Below are positions 53,428 through 63,100 of a DNA stretch of 64,000 bases, piece by piece. Made by a program: the position numbers and the translations under genes. Each line of letters opens with the position of its first letter. Position 1 is the stretch's first letter. The notes under the pieces were generated by a model. That model was given only the letters and a program-made list of their open reading frames with translations, was not told the origin of the DNA and ran no database searches. Source of the stretch: Deltaproteobacteria bacterium HGW-Deltaproteobacteria-13 (GTDB lineage Bacteria; Desulfobacterota; Syntrophia; Syntrophales; Smithellaceae); NCBI GenBank assembly GCA_002840555.1, contig PHBJ01000013.1:55711-119710 (forward strand). Direction: 5' to 3'.

Positions 53428-54398
53428 GCTTTGCCCCGTTTCTGAAAAAACTTTTCAGTTATTTCTTCCGCCACGGAATAAGGATCGGTTTTTCTGTTTC
53501 TTATCTTTTCGGAAAATTTCTCCAGTTCTCCGCTTTCCATAAGAGAATGTAAAACCGGTTCCATGAGGCAGGCGCCGAGCGCGTCTCTGATTTCAGTCAT
53601 TGCCTTTCTGTGCATTCTCTCGTTTAATTTGCCGCTTTTTTGCAAATAAAGATGATGCTCCCCGATTTTTTTCGCCAGCCCGGCGGTGTCTTTGGCAAAT
53701 TCAGCCGGTTCAAAGGCGTTGCCAACCATTACGACCGGCGGCTTCCAGCCGTCGGCGGTTTTGGGAGATAAATTAAGCATGGAAGTTAATTCCGTTTGCA
53801 GTTGTTTGGCGCCGGCGCGGTTGGCTTTGTTGATGACAAAAATATCGGCTATTTCCATTAATCCGGCCTTCATGGTTTGAATTTCATCGCCCATTCCGGG
53901 AACAAGAACAACCACAACGCTGTGCGCGTGATTGATGATGTCGATTTCCTGCTGGCCGATGCCCACCGTTTCGACAATGATAATATCCTTGCCCATCGCT
54001 TCCATGACGTGGATAGCGTTGCCCGCGGCCTGAGAGAGTCCTCCCAGCGCACCGCGAGTGGCCAAAGAACGGACGAAAACCCCGGTATCTTCGGCGTGAC
54101 GCAGCATGCGGATTCTGTCACCCAGAATCGCTCCTCCCGTAAAAGGACTGGTCGGATCAACGGCCAGCACGCCAACCGTTTTATTTTTTTTGCGAAATTC
54201 TGTGATCAGCGCGTCGGTCAGAGTGCTTTTGCCCGCGCCGGGCGCTCCGGTGATTCCGATAATAAAAGATTTCCCCGTATGGGCGTACAGTTTTTTGATT
54301 TTTGCCCTGGCGTCCGGAAGCTTATCTTCGATATCTCTGATGAGGCGGGAGGCCGAGCGTACATCGCCATCGCAGATTTTTTTTATAGTGGAATCCAT
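53424..54398 (-). CDS. meaB: MeaB/ArgK-type G-protein chaperone of B12 mutases
   Basis: 324 residues. Walker A GITGAPGAGKSTLTDALI, VLAVDPTSPFTGGAILGDRI, VETVGIGQQEIDI (switch) and FVINKANRAGAKQL (base recognition). It gates insertion and repair of adenosylcobalamin in acyl-CoA mutases. It lies between the B12-binding subunit and the adenosyltransferase genes, forming a complete maturation set. Confidence 0.95.
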   Translation of the reverse strand: MDSTIKKICDGDVRSASRLIRDIEDKLPDARAKIKKLYAHTGKSFIIGITGAPGAGKSTLTDALITEFRKKNKTVGVLAVDPTSPFTGGAILGDRIRMLRHAEDTGVFVRSLATRGALGGLSQAAGNAIHVMEAMGKDIIIVETVGIGQQEIDIINHAHSVVVVLVPGMGDEIQTMKAGLMEIADIFVINKANRAGAKQLQTELTSMLNLSPKTADGWKPPVVMVGNAFEPAEFAKDTAGLAKKIGEHHLYLQKSGKLNERMHRKAMTEIRDALGACLMEPVLHSLMESGELEKFSEKIRNRKTDPYSVAEEITEKFFQKRGKA

Positions 54399-54420
54399 GT
54401 TTGTCGTTTTAAAGAAACTT

Positions 54421-54828
54421 CTATTGCGGTTTTATATTTGTTTTAATCCAATCCACAATGGAATCAAGCGATGCGCCGGGAGTGAAAATCGCTTTGATGC
54501 CTGAATCGTAAAGTGCCGGCAAATCCTGTTCAGGAATAATTCCGCCGCCGATGACGGTGATGTCGGACGCGCCTTTTTCGCGTAAAAGTTCCACAACCCG
54601 GGGGAAAAGCACGCGGTGAGCTCCGGAAAGACAGCTCAAACCAACCAGGTCAACGTCTTCCTGAACGGCGGCTGAAGCGATTTGTTCAGGCGTCTGATGA
54701 CAGCCCGTGTAAACAACTTCGAATCCGGCATCACGGAAACAACGCGCCAGAATTCGGGCGCCGCGATCGTGGCCGTCCAGCCCCGGTTTGGCAACCATTA
54801 CGCGAATTTTTCTTTCCGGCATATTCAT
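54421..54828 (-). CDS. Cobalamin-binding small subunit of an acyl-CoA mutase
   Basis: 135 residues, only the B12 domain: [20 protein letters not shown] contains the DxHxxG base-off ligand motif (His lower axial ligand), then [11 protein letters not shown] and [12 protein letters not shown]. Length fits IcmB-type separate subunits; canonical methylmalonyl-CoA mutase usually carries this domain fused. It partners the large subunit encoded 88 bp upstream. Confidence 0.94.
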   Translation of the reverse strand: MNMPERKIRVMVAKPGLDGHDRGARILARCFRDAGFEVVYTGCHQTPEQIASAAVQEDVDLVGLSCLSGAHRVLFPRVVELLREKGASDITVIGGGIIPEQDLPALYDSGIKAIFTPGASLDSIVDWIKTNIKPQ

Positions 54829-54882
54829 GTCTCCTTGAACTATTTTTATATTGATAACCCAGTAATAAATTAACTAAACATT

Positions 54883-54910
54883 GTCATGCCGGACTTGATC
54901 CGGCATCCAG
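54883..54910. repeat. Solo REP-like palindrome inside the mutase operon
   Basis: GTCAT, stem GCCGGA-CTTGA-TCCGGC, then ATCCAG. The outer bases GTCAT and ATCCAG are the same as in the GIY-YIG cassette repeats, but the stem differs. It lies between the two subunit genes, 7 bp from the large-subunit stop, and could reduce or stabilise downstream expression. Confidence 0.7.
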
Positions 54911-54916
54911 TGCGCT

Positions 54917-56599
54917 TTAATAAAGTCCCGGATCCCTATACTCCCCGTAAACTTCGCGATAGACGTCGCATATCTCCTGCAAAGTCGCCAGATTTTTTAC
55001 CGCTTCAATGCAGTGCGGCATGACATTATCACCTTTTTTGCAGGCGTTTTTTATATTGTCCAGAGATGTTTTAACCGCTTTGTTGTCGCGTTTGCGGCGC
55101 ACATCCTTGAGCCTTTTAATTTGCTCTTCGCCCACCTTTTCATCAATATCAACAAGCGGAATCGGATGTGCGGCGTCGGTTGAATATTTGTTCACCCCGA
55201 CCATTATCTTTTCGCCCGCATCCAACTGTCTTTGAAACCGATAAGCAGCCTCGGATATTTCCATCTGCGGGAAACCTTTTTCAATAGCGGCAATCATCCC
55301 ACCCATCTCATCAATCTTATGAATATATTCCCATGCTTTTTCTTCCATTTCATTGGTGAGAGCCTCGATAAAGTAGGAACCGGCCAGCGGATCGATGGTA
55401 TTGGCCACTCCCGTTTCTTCGGCTAATATCTGCTGCGTGCGCAGAGCGATTTCTACGGCATGCTCGGAAGGCAGACAGAGAACTTCATCCAATGAATTAG
55501 TGTGCAACGATTGCGTGCCGCCGAGTACCGCCGCTAGGGCTTGCACCGTCGTGCGTACAACATTGTTGTATGGTTGCTGTGCCGTCAGCGAACATCCGGC
55601 CGTTTGCGTGTGAAAACGCAGCCACATGGAGCGGGGATCTTTGGCATGGAAGCGATCACGCATGATTTTCGCCCACATGCGCCGCGCCGCCCGCATTTTG
55701 CAGATTTCTTCAAAGAAGTCACTATGAGAATTGAAAAAGAAAGAAAGGCGCGAGGCAAAATCATCAACGTCTAATCTCTTGCGGTGAATAACATCTTCGA
55801 CATATTCAATGCCATCGCGAAGGGTAAAGGCCAACTCCTGAATGGCAGTGGAACCTGACTCGCGGATGTGATAACCACTGATGCTGATTGTATTCCAGCG
55901 CGGGACAAATTTTGTGCCGAATTCAACAGTATCGCTGATGAGTTTTACCGACGCTTCCGGCGGGCACATGAAAGTCTTCTGCGCGATGAATTCCTTGAGC
56001 ATGTCGTTTTGAATGGTGCCGCCTATTTTGGTGAGAGGCACGCCTTTAATATCGGCCGCCGCGCAATACATGGCAAACAAAACTGTCGCCGGAGGGTTAA
56101 TGGTCATGGAGGTCGTGACTTCATCCAGAGGAATGCCCTCCATAAGAGTCATGAAATCTTCCATGGTGTCTATGGCCACGCCGCATTTGCCGACTTCGCC
56201 CAACGCTTTGGGTGAGTCGCTGTCGTATCCCATAAGTGTCGGAAAATCAAAAGCTGTGCTGAGTCCGGTTTGACCTTGGTGGAGAAGCATTTTCCAGCGT
56301 TGATTGGTGTCCTGCGCGCTGCCCATGCCGGAAAACATGCGGAATGTCCAGTAACGCCCCCGGTAACCGGTGGCTTGATTGCCGCGTAAATAAGGGAACT
56401 CGCCGGGCACGCTGATGTCTTCAGCGAAATCGATATTTTTAATATCTTCCGGAGTATAGAGCCTTTTGATTTCCGCATCCGATACAGTAGAAAAGCGTTC
56501 TTTCTGATCAGGATTATTTTTCAACGCCTTTTGAACTTCATTCTCCCATTTTCGGGTGAGTTTCAAAGACGACTCTTGCATTTCTTTCGAGAAATACAC
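54917..56599 (-). CDS. B12-dependent acyl-CoA mutase large subunit, isobutyryl-CoA mutase-like
   Basis: 560 residues of the methylmalonyl-CoA mutase catalytic barrel: RGRYWTFRMFSG, GLSTAFDFPTLMGYDSDSP, STSMTINPP-type (TTSMTINPPATVL), GGTIQNDMLKEF, and ISISGYHIRESG with His244. Substrate-pocket residues: where methylmalonyl-CoA mutase has Tyr89 and Arg207, this protein has Phe89 (MFSG) and Gln207 (AQKTF). That pair is the one reported for isobutyryl-CoA mutase. It therefore probably interconverts isobutyryl-CoA and n-butyryl-CoA or a similar uncharged acyl-CoA, but annotation as methylmalonyl-CoA mutase is what a database will give. The 560-residue length without a B12 domain also fits IcmA. 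Confidence 0.85.
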   Translation of the reverse strand: MYFSKEMQESSLKLTRKWENEVQKALKNNPDQKERFSTVSDAEIKRLYTPEDIKNIDFAEDISVPGEFPYLRGNQATGYRGRYWTFRMFSGMGSAQDTNQRWKMLLHQGQTGLSTAFDFPTLMGYDSDSPKALGEVGKCGVAIDTMEDFMTLMEGIPLDEVTTSMTINPPATVLFAMYCAAADIKGVPLTKIGGTIQNDMLKEFIAQKTFMCPPEASVKLISDTVEFGTKFVPRWNTISISGYHIRESGSTAIQELAFTLRDGIEYVEDVIHRKRLDVDDFASRLSFFFNSHSDFFEEICKMRAARRMWAKIMRDRFHAKDPRSMWLRFHTQTAGCSLTAQQPYNNVVRTTVQALAAVLGGTQSLHTNSLDEVLCLPSEHAVEIALRTQQILAEETGVANTIDPLAGSYFIEALTNEMEEKAWEYIHKIDEMGGMIAAIEKGFPQMEISEAAYRFQRQLDAGEKIMVGVNKYSTDAAHPIPLVDIDEKVGEEQIKRLKDVRRKRDNKAVKTSLDNIKNACKKGDNVMPHCIEAVKNLATLQEICDVYREVYGEYRDPGLY

Positions 56600-56805
56600 A
56601 ATTAAGCCCCCCGTATTATTCGGAATAATTAAGAATACCCATGATATAATCTAAAACGCACTAACGCAAATCTTTTGTTTTTGTCAAGATATATTAAAGG
56701 AAAAAATTATAATCATCGTGATATGATTCAGAGTTTTTCCGGGTCAATTTTGTTTGGTCCGGGCTCAACTCGAAGTTCGCGTTTGATGACCGGAGAAATT
56801 ATAAA

Positions 56806-56838
56806 AAAACACTCTCATATATTCTATGAGAGTGTTTT
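56806..56838. terminator. Terminator downstream of the cold-shock gene
   Basis: AAAACACTCTCATA / TATGAGAGTGTTTT, 14-bp stem with a 5-nt loop and A/T-rich flanks, so it can work on both strands. It serves the csp gene on the minus strand. The rest of 56600-56805 shows nothing recognisable. Confidence 0.88.
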
Positions 56839-56860
56839 ATGTTGTAATTATTCTAATTTA

Positions 56861-57061
56861 TTATAGAGGTTTTACGTTTTCCGCTTCCAGGCCTTTTTTG
56901 CCCTTTTGTATATCAAAAGATACACGTTGTCCTTCCGTCAGTGATTTAAAACCTTCGGCTTGAATGGCGCTGAAATGTACGAAAACATCTCCACCTTCAT
57001 CATTTTCAATAAAACCGAATCCTTTACTTGCGTTGAACCACTTTACTTTTCCTTCTGGCAT
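56861..57061 (-). CDS. Cold-shock protein (CspA family)
   Basis: 66 residues, one cold-shock domain: [20 protein letters not shown] carries RNP1 (KGFGFI), and [10 protein letters not shown] carries RNP2 (VFVHF). It binds single-stranded nucleic acid as an RNA chaperone. A very good GGAG precedes the ATG. Flanked by a terminator and a long leader. Confidence 0.97.
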   Translation of the reverse strand: MPEGKVKWFNASKGFGFIENDEGGDVFVHFSAIQAEGFKSLTEGQRVSFDIQKGKKGLEAENVKPL

Positions 57062-57450
57062 AGCTACTCAAACTCCTTTTATAGATTTTTCCAAGTCGAA
57101 TTAGCACCATGACAGGATTTGAAAATCTGAAATACTTTAAAGAATGTAGCGGCTTACCTTGAAAGGCTTAAAACCAAAAAAACTTTAATGGTATCACTGA
57201 TTAACTTTGTACTTCAAAATGTCTTAATTCAACTTTTCCCTTCGCAATTTAATAATTTACGAAATTATATTCACATTAAACGCAAGACAAAATAAAGTCA
57301 AGATGTATTTCTAGTTATTTATTGAGCTTAATATTTTTAATGAAATATGCTATTTAAAATACAAGAGAAGGCATGATCAGAGAAGTTGAAAAATTAAAAG
57401 CGGTTTGACGTTTCATAACCCTGCAATGAACGATCATAAAAAGGATATAT
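57062..57450. promoter_or_regulatory. 389-bp gap: promoter and long leader of the cold-shock gene
   Basis: On the minus strand a perfect TATAAT lies at 57269-57264 with only a weak -35 (TTTTGT, 17 bp upstream). Transcription from it would give a ~195-nt leader before the csp ATG, as is usual for cold-shock mRNAs. The rightmost part, 57300-57450, is AT-rich and should hold the start signals of the redoxin gene; no clear box is seen. Confidence 0.4.
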
Positions 57451-58023
57451 ATGAAAAGAACAATATTCTGTTTAGCTGTGATGATCATAACACTATTTAT
57501 GGCGATGACAATTGTCGTTGCCGAAATCAATCCGCCTCAGGTCGGCGGCGTTTTCCCTGAAATTGACTTGTTAAAGCCCAACAACTCGGTTGACCTCAAA
57601 TATCTTGGATTGTCCGGCAGCGGGTCATTTAAAGTGAGCCAGGTAAAGACGGAAGTGGTGATCATTGAAATATTCAGCATGTATTGTCCCTACTGTCAGG
57701 GCGAGGCGCCTAATGTTAATAAATTATACGCATCAATTGAAAATAATCCCGCTTTCAAAAATAAAATTAAGATTATCGGTATCGGGATAAATAATTCTCT
57801 TTTTGAGACGGATATCTTTAAAAAGAAATACAAAGTTGAGTTTCCTCTTATTCCCGATGGGGATTTTAAACTGCACAAAATCATGGGAGAAGTAAGGACG
57901 CCTTATTTTATTGTTGTAAAATTAAAAGGTGGAAAAACGGAGGTTATTTATTCCCGGCTGGGGGCTCTGGGAGATATCAATGTTTTTCTTGGTCAGATTG
58001 CTAAATTATCAGGTTTGCAATAG
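57451..58023 (+). CDS. Exported TlpA-like thiol-disulfide protein
   Basis: 190 residues. Signal peptide at 1-~24 (IFCLAVMIITLFMAMTIVVA). The thioredoxin-like domain has the active site YCPYC in IEIFSMYCPYCQGEAPNVNK and the cis-proline region VRTPYFIVVKLKGG. It probably reduces or isomerises disulfides in the periplasm or supports the exported peroxiredoxin encoded 9 bp downstream. Confidence 0.88.
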   Translation: MKRTIFCLAVMIITLFMAMTIVVAEINPPQVGGVFPEIDLLKPNNSVDLKYLGLSGSGSFKVSQVKTEVVIIEIFSMYCPYCQGEAPNVNKLYASIENNPAFKNKIKIIGIGINNSLFETDIFKKKYKVEFPLIPDGDFKLHKIMGEVRTPYFIVVKLKGGKTEVIYSRLGALGDINVFLGQIAKLSGLQ

Positions 58024-58032
58024 GATGGAATT

Positions 58033-58629
58033 ATGAAAAAACTATTATTTTTACCGGCATTGGTAATTTTTTGTATCTTTGCGCAGAGCGCTTGCGCTTT
58101 GTCTGATGCATATAAAAATAACATTTATAATCCGGGAGAGTTAAAACCTGTGGACAGCGTGTTAAAAGTTAAAACAGGGCAGACCGCTCCCAGTTTTAAG
58201 CTTAAGGCTGTCAGCGGGAAAATGATTTCTCTTCAGGATTATCGCGGGAAAAAGAATGTTGTGATTTCTTTTGTGCCGGCGGCCTGGACACCCGTTTGTT
58301 CCGATCAGTGGCCCGGTTACAATATTATTAAGGATATCTTTGACAGCAATGATGCTGTGTTATTAGGAATTACAGTCGATAATATTCCAACACTTTATTC
58401 CTGGACAAATCAGATGGGCAAGTTATGGTTTGAAGTCCTGTCCGATTTTTGGCCGCATGGAGCCGTGGCGAAAAAATTCGGCGTATTGCGTTCAGACGGT
58501 GTGGCGGAAAGAGCGCTTTTTATAATCGATAAGAAAGGCGTCATCCGTTATATTGATGTGCATAATATCAATCAGCGTCCTCCCCTGGAAACACTTGTCA
58601 GAGAATTGGAAAAATTGAAAATTAGATGA
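58033..58629 (+). CDS. Exported peroxiredoxin (AhpC/TSA family)
   Basis: 198 residues. Signal peptide LLFLPALVIFCIFAQSACA. The peroxidatic motif PxxxTxxC reads PAAWTPVC within ISFVPAAWTPVCSDQWPGYN. It should reduce peroxides outside the cytoplasm. The resolving cysteine is not obvious, so it may be a 1-Cys type reduced by the adjacent CPYC protein. Confidence 0.9.
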   Translation: MKKLLFLPALVIFCIFAQSACALSDAYKNNIYNPGELKPVDSVLKVKTGQTAPSFKLKAVSGKMISLQDYRGKKNVVISFVPAAWTPVCSDQWPGYNIIKDIFDSNDAVLLGITVDNIPTLYSWTNQMGKLWFEVLSDFWPHGAVAKKFGVLRSDGVAERALFIIDKKGVIRYIDVHNINQRPPLETLVRELEKLKIR

Positions 58630-58650
58630 TATTGTAATCTTTGATTTTTC

Positions 58651-58679
58651 TTGACACGATTTTGATATTAATTTATAGA
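58651..58679 (+). promoter_or_regulatory. Promoter of the second tetR gene
   Basis: TTGACA (58651-58656), 17 bp, TATAGA (58674-58679, five of six). Confidence 0.7.
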
Positions 58680-58688
58680 CTGACAGTC
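58678..58688. promoter_or_regulatory. Operator-like palindrome overlapping the -10
   Basis: GACTG-A-CAGTC, a perfect 5-bp inverted repeat centred one helical turn from the transcription start. The TGACTGxCAGTCA core is common for TetR-family operators. A repressor here would block its own gene. Confidence 0.55.
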
Positions 58689-58803
58689 AAACTTGATTGT
58701 AATATGGATAAGTTTAAGAAATATTTCTTAAAAAGCTGCCACAGTTTTTTAAGAAAACGGGACTTATTAATAAAAAATATCATGTTTCATAAAGGTAACT
58801 AAA

Positions 58804-59445
58804 TTGAGCTTGGAAGAAAAAAGAAGAAAAAAGAAAGAAAAGGGAAAAGAAAATAGAAGAAATACAATTTTGAAAGCTGCGCGAAGACTTTTCTTCGATC
58901 GGGGGTTCAAGGCTGTAACCGTTGATAGTATTGCTGCCAAATCCGAAGTCAGCAAAGGATCCATTTACCTTTGCTTTGAAAGTAAAGAAGAGATTTACAC
59001 ACAAATCCTGATTGCCGATAATATCGCGCTTAATGAAAGAATAAATTCTTTTTCACGCATAGAAGCTTCGGCTTCGCAGCTCCTGCAGGAATTTGCCCGG
59101 ATTTATGTTAATTTTTTTCTCAGTGATAAGGAACTTTTTAGAATACTGATGACTTTCATGATGCAGACAGGCCAGATGCATCTTACGGAAAAGCAAAGCT
59201 CCGAGCTCATCAAATCCACGAATGATAATATTAAACCTATTTCCGAAATTATTCAAAAGGGCATAGAATCCGGCGAATTCTCTCCTGTGAACAACATCCA
59301 GCAAATGCAAAATGCAATCTGGGGCATGTTAAACGGCGTTATTTCGCTTTATCTTTTTACGGGTAATCCGATTAAACGCATGGAAAGAATACATTCTACA
59401 GTTCAAAATAGTTTGAATATTTTTATAAAAGGTTTGAAGGGATAA
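58804..59445 (+). CDS. TetR family regulator
   Basis: 213 residues from a TTG (58804). A very basic N-terminal stretch (EEKRRKKKEKGKENRRN) precedes the helix-turn-helix: ILKAARRLFFDRGFKAVTVD, SIAAKSEVSKGSIYLCFESK. The helical ligand domain (FARIYVNFFLSDKELFRILM) resembles regulators of fatty-acid or efflux genes. Autoregulation through the palindrome upstream is likely. No obvious target is adjacent. Confidence 0.9.
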   Translation: MSLEEKRRKKKEKGKENRRNTILKAARRLFFDRGFKAVTVDSIAAKSEVSKGSIYLCFESKEEIYTQILIADNIALNERINSFSRIEASASQLLQEFARIYVNFFLSDKELFRILMTFMMQTGQMHLTEKQSSELIKSTNDNIKPISEIIQKGIESGEFSPVNNIQQMQNAIWGMLNGVISLYLFTGNPIKRMERIHSTVQNSLNIFIKGLKG

Positions 59446-59530
59446 CTCTTTGTTTAAAGAGGCTTTTGCGCATGTTTAAAAGATGCACGGAAAGCTTCCG
59501 GTTTAAGGATAAAATTGTTGCCGTTCGGAT

Positions 59531-59872
59531 TTACTTCCCGCCATCTTTAAATAATTTTTTAAAATCCTGATCCGCCGTGTTTAAAATATTTTCCACGTCC
59601 TTTTCAAGTTTTTCAAATCTCTCGATGATGGCCTTGGCCTGTGGTGTGAGATGCAGCGATTTTTCCCTGGCGCCGGTTTCGACCAGTTTATTTTCCATTC
59701 GCTCTTCAGAAGCTTTCAATCTTCCCCATGCCGCCCGATAGGACATTCCCAACTCTTTAGCCGCAGCATTGAGGCTGTGCTGCTCATTAATGGCCTGGAG
59801 AATGTTGTCCCGGCCCCTGCCGAAAATCACCTTACCGTTTTTTTCAATCCAGATTTTATACTTAATTTTCAT
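59531..59872 (-). CDS. ModE N-terminal domain-like regulator
   Basis: 113 residues. A winged helix of the ModE N-terminal/LysR type: KIWIEKNGKVIFGRGRDNIL, INEQHSLNAAAKELGMSYRA, AWGRLKASEERM and TPQAKAIIERF. There is no molybdate-binding MOP domain, so a separate co-sensor may be needed. It is divergent from the Mo/W formate dehydrogenase operon, which it probably controls through a palindrome in the 230-bp gap. Confidence 0.88.
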   Translation of the reverse strand: MKIKYKIWIEKNGKVIFGRGRDNILQAINEQHSLNAAAKELGMSYRAAWGRLKASEERMENKLVETGAREKSLHLTPQAKAIIERFEKLEKDVENILNTADQDFKKLFKDGGK

Positions 59873-60004
59873 CTGGTGCCTCCCTGTGTTCAGACTTTAT
59901 TTTATTTATAGGGAAGATAGTAATGAAAAGTCAATAAAATTAATTATTTTTTATCAATAATTTCGCCTGATAATCAATTTTTTATGGAAAACCTCTTTTC
60001 TGTC

Positions 60005-60022
60005 TATGTTTTATATAACATA
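60005..60022. promoter_or_regulatory. Palindrome upstream of the formate dehydrogenase operon, possible ModE-like site
   Basis: TATGTT-TTATAT-AACATA: perfect 6-bp arms around an AT-rich centre, directly before a TTGACA at 60023-60028. The E. coli ModE site is likewise an AT-rich inverted repeat with TATA cores; the match is loose. Confidence 0.4.
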
Positions 60023-60060
60023 TTGACATATTTATGACTTTCGGTCAATGTATGCCACGT

Positions 60061-60074
60061 TTGACATATATCAA
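60061..60074. promoter_or_regulatory. FNR/CRP-type box upstream of formate dehydrogenase
   Basis: TTGAC-ATAT-ATCAA, one mismatch from the FNR consensus TTGAT-N4-ATCAA, 28 bp before the ATG. An additional inverted pair ATTGAC/GTCAAT lies at 60022-60049. Confidence 0.45.
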
Positions 60075-60102
60075 AATTGATACAGATATCGGGGAGGCTT
60101 TT

Positions 60103-63100
60103 ATGCAAATTAGTAGAAGAGGTTTTTTAACTCTGTCCGGTGCCGTCGGAGGCGGGGTTGTTCTTTCCAGCCTGGGGCTCAATTTGAATCCAACAAAAGC
60201 ATACGCGGATGAGTTAGACAAAATGAATCGGGTCAAGATCGCCAAACAGACGATAACGACCTGCTGTTACTGTTCCGTAGGTTGCGGCCTTGTCTGCAGT
60301 ACGGATAAGGCGACAGGTAAAATCATCAACATCGAAGGTGACGCCGACCATCCCATCAACGAGGGATCGCTCTGTGCCAAGGGCGCGGGTTTCTTCGATC
60401 TGACAGAGGCCAACAAACATCGGCTCACCAAGGTGCTTTATCGTAAGCCGTATGCAACGGAATGGGAAGAAAAAGATTGGGACTTTGCTATTCCCAGGAT
60501 CGCGCGCCTTATCAAGAACACGCGTGATAAAGGTTTTATAACGAAAAACGAAAAAGGCGAATTGGTCAATCGTTGCGAAACGATCGGTCACTATGGCAGT
60601 TCCAATGTGGACAACGAAGAATGCTGGCTTATGAGCGTCAGGTCCAGAGCGCTGGGTTTGGTCTATATCGACCATCAGGCCCGTGTCTGACACAGTCCAT
60701 CTGTTGCGGCTCTGGGAGAGTCGTTCGGACGCGGTTCCATGACGAACCACTACTGTGATTTGAAAAACGCAGATGTCATTCTGATTATGGGCAGCAATGC
60801 TGCCGAGCATCACCCCATCGCTTTCAAATGGATATTAAGAGCGAAGGAGAAGGGGGCAACTGTTATTCACGTTGATCCCCGTTACACCCGTACCTCCGCC
60901 CGCTGTGATTTCCATGTGCCGCTTCGTTCCGGAACGGATATCGCTTTTCTGGGTGGCATGATTCATTATATTCTGGAAAATAAAAAATACTTCAGAGACT
61001 ATGTCGTTAACTATACCAACGCTTCCTTTATCGTTGGTAAAGATTATGATTTTAATAACGGTCTTTTTTCCGGCTATGACGCCTCAAAACGCAAATACGA
61101 TAAAGCAACCTGGGTGTTGGAAAAAGATGAAAAGGGCATACCCAAGCGAGATATGACTCTGTTGGATTCGCGCTGTGTTTTGCAGATGATGAGAAAACAT
61201 TATTCCCGTTACACTTTGGATAAGGTTTCCAGCATCACCGGTGTTTCCAAGGAAAACCTGCTCAAGGTTTATCAGGCATACAGCGCCACCGGCCGTCCGG
61301 ACAAGGCGGGAACGGAATGCTACGCGCTGGGCTGGACGCACCATACCACCGGCAGCCAGATTATCCGCACCATGTCGATCATCCAGTTGCTTCTGGGCAA
61401 CATGGGTATCGCAGGTGGTGGTATCAATGCACTGCGTGGTGAACCGAATGTTCAGGGTTCAACTGACCACTGTATTCTCTATGGCAATCTACCCGGTTAT
61501 TTAAAAATGCCAGTGGCTTCTCTGGACACACTGGAGCATTATTTGAAGAAATGTACACCGGAGTCCAAGGATCCCCAATCAGCAAACTACTATACGAATT
61601 ATCCCAAATTCTTTGTCAGTTTTTTGAAGGGTATGTGGGGCGATAAAGTTACCAAAGAAAATGAGTTCGGCTATCAATGGTTGCCTAAGCTGGAAGACGG
61701 GAAAGCCTATTCCACGATGCACATGTTCGATGCGATGTATGCGGGCAAGGTGAAGGGATACTTCTGCGTTGGCGCGGATACGGCTGTCAGTACACCGAAT
61801 AGCAACAAAGTCCGCAAGGCGATGCAGAACCTGGACTGGCTGGTGGGTGAAAACATTTTCAATAACGAAACATACGAATTCTGGAGAGGCCCCGGCGTCG
61901 ATCCCAAAAAGATCAAGACGGAGTGCTTCCTCCTGCCTGCGTCCGCGACCATGGAGAAGGATGGTTCGCAGAGCAATTCCGGCCGCTGGGTGCAGTGGAA
62001 ATACAAGGCTGCCGAAGCTCCCGGCGATGCGCTCTCTGTCGGCGAAATCGAACTGAAAATCATGGCGGAAGTCAAAAAACTGTATGCCAAGGAAGGCGGG
62101 CCCAATGCTGTCGCCATCACCAGTCTCAAGTGGGATTATCTGGACAGTAAAGGACACATTGATGTATTAAAAGTATCCCATCAGATCAATGGTCATTTTC
62201 TAAAAGATACGGTTATTGAGGACAAAGCAAAAGGAACGACGACGTTATTCAAGAAAGGTCAACTGGTGCCGACATTCGGTAATCTCAAAGACGACGGAGC
62301 AACCGCCTGTGGCAACTGGGTCATGGCTGGAAGTTTCGATGAAAAAGGACTCAACAAAATGGCAAAACGCGGCAAGGACGATCCCACAGGATTGGGACTT
62401 TTCCCGAACTGGGCTTACGCCTGGCCGGTCAATCGCCGCATCCTTTACAATCGCGCATCCTGTGATATCAACGGCAAACCCTACAATCCCAAACGCAATA
62501 TTCTGGAATGGAAGGGCGATAAATGGGTGGGCGATGTGCCCGATGGTCCCTGGCCTCCAATGGCAAACAAGGAAAAGGGGAAGTATCCCTTCATCATGAA
62601 GACCGACGGAGTGGGTGCTTTATTTGGACCCGGCATGGCCGAAGGTCCGTTCCCCGAACACTATGAACCTTTGGAAGGACCGCTGGCGAAGAATCCAATG
62701 TCCGGACAACGTATCAATCCGGTTGCTGAAATCTTCAAGAGCGACATGGATAAATTAGCCAATGCCAGTGAAAAATATCCCTATGTCTGCACAACCTATT
62801 CCTGTACCGAGCACTGGTGCACCGGCGCGTTGACGCGTTGGCAGGCGTGGCTTCTGGAAATGCAGCCGGAACTCTATGTAGAAATCGGCGAACAACTGGC
62901 TAAGGAAAAAGGCATCAAAAACGGCGAACGGATCAAGGTGATCTCGATTCGTGGCGAAGCACCCTGTGTTGCCATGGTCACAAAACGTTTTAAACCTTTC
63001 CATGTGGAAGGCAAAACCATTCATCAGGTTGGTATGCCCTTCAATTATGGCTGGCTCTTTCCCAAGGACAGTACCAGTGACAGCACGAATGTGTTAACCC

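Noticed and set aside
60034..60102. Upstream extension of the formate dehydrogenase frame (ATG 60034)
   Set aside because: ATG 60103 has a strong GGGGAGG and begins directly with the Tat signal; the extension overlaps the FNR-type box.
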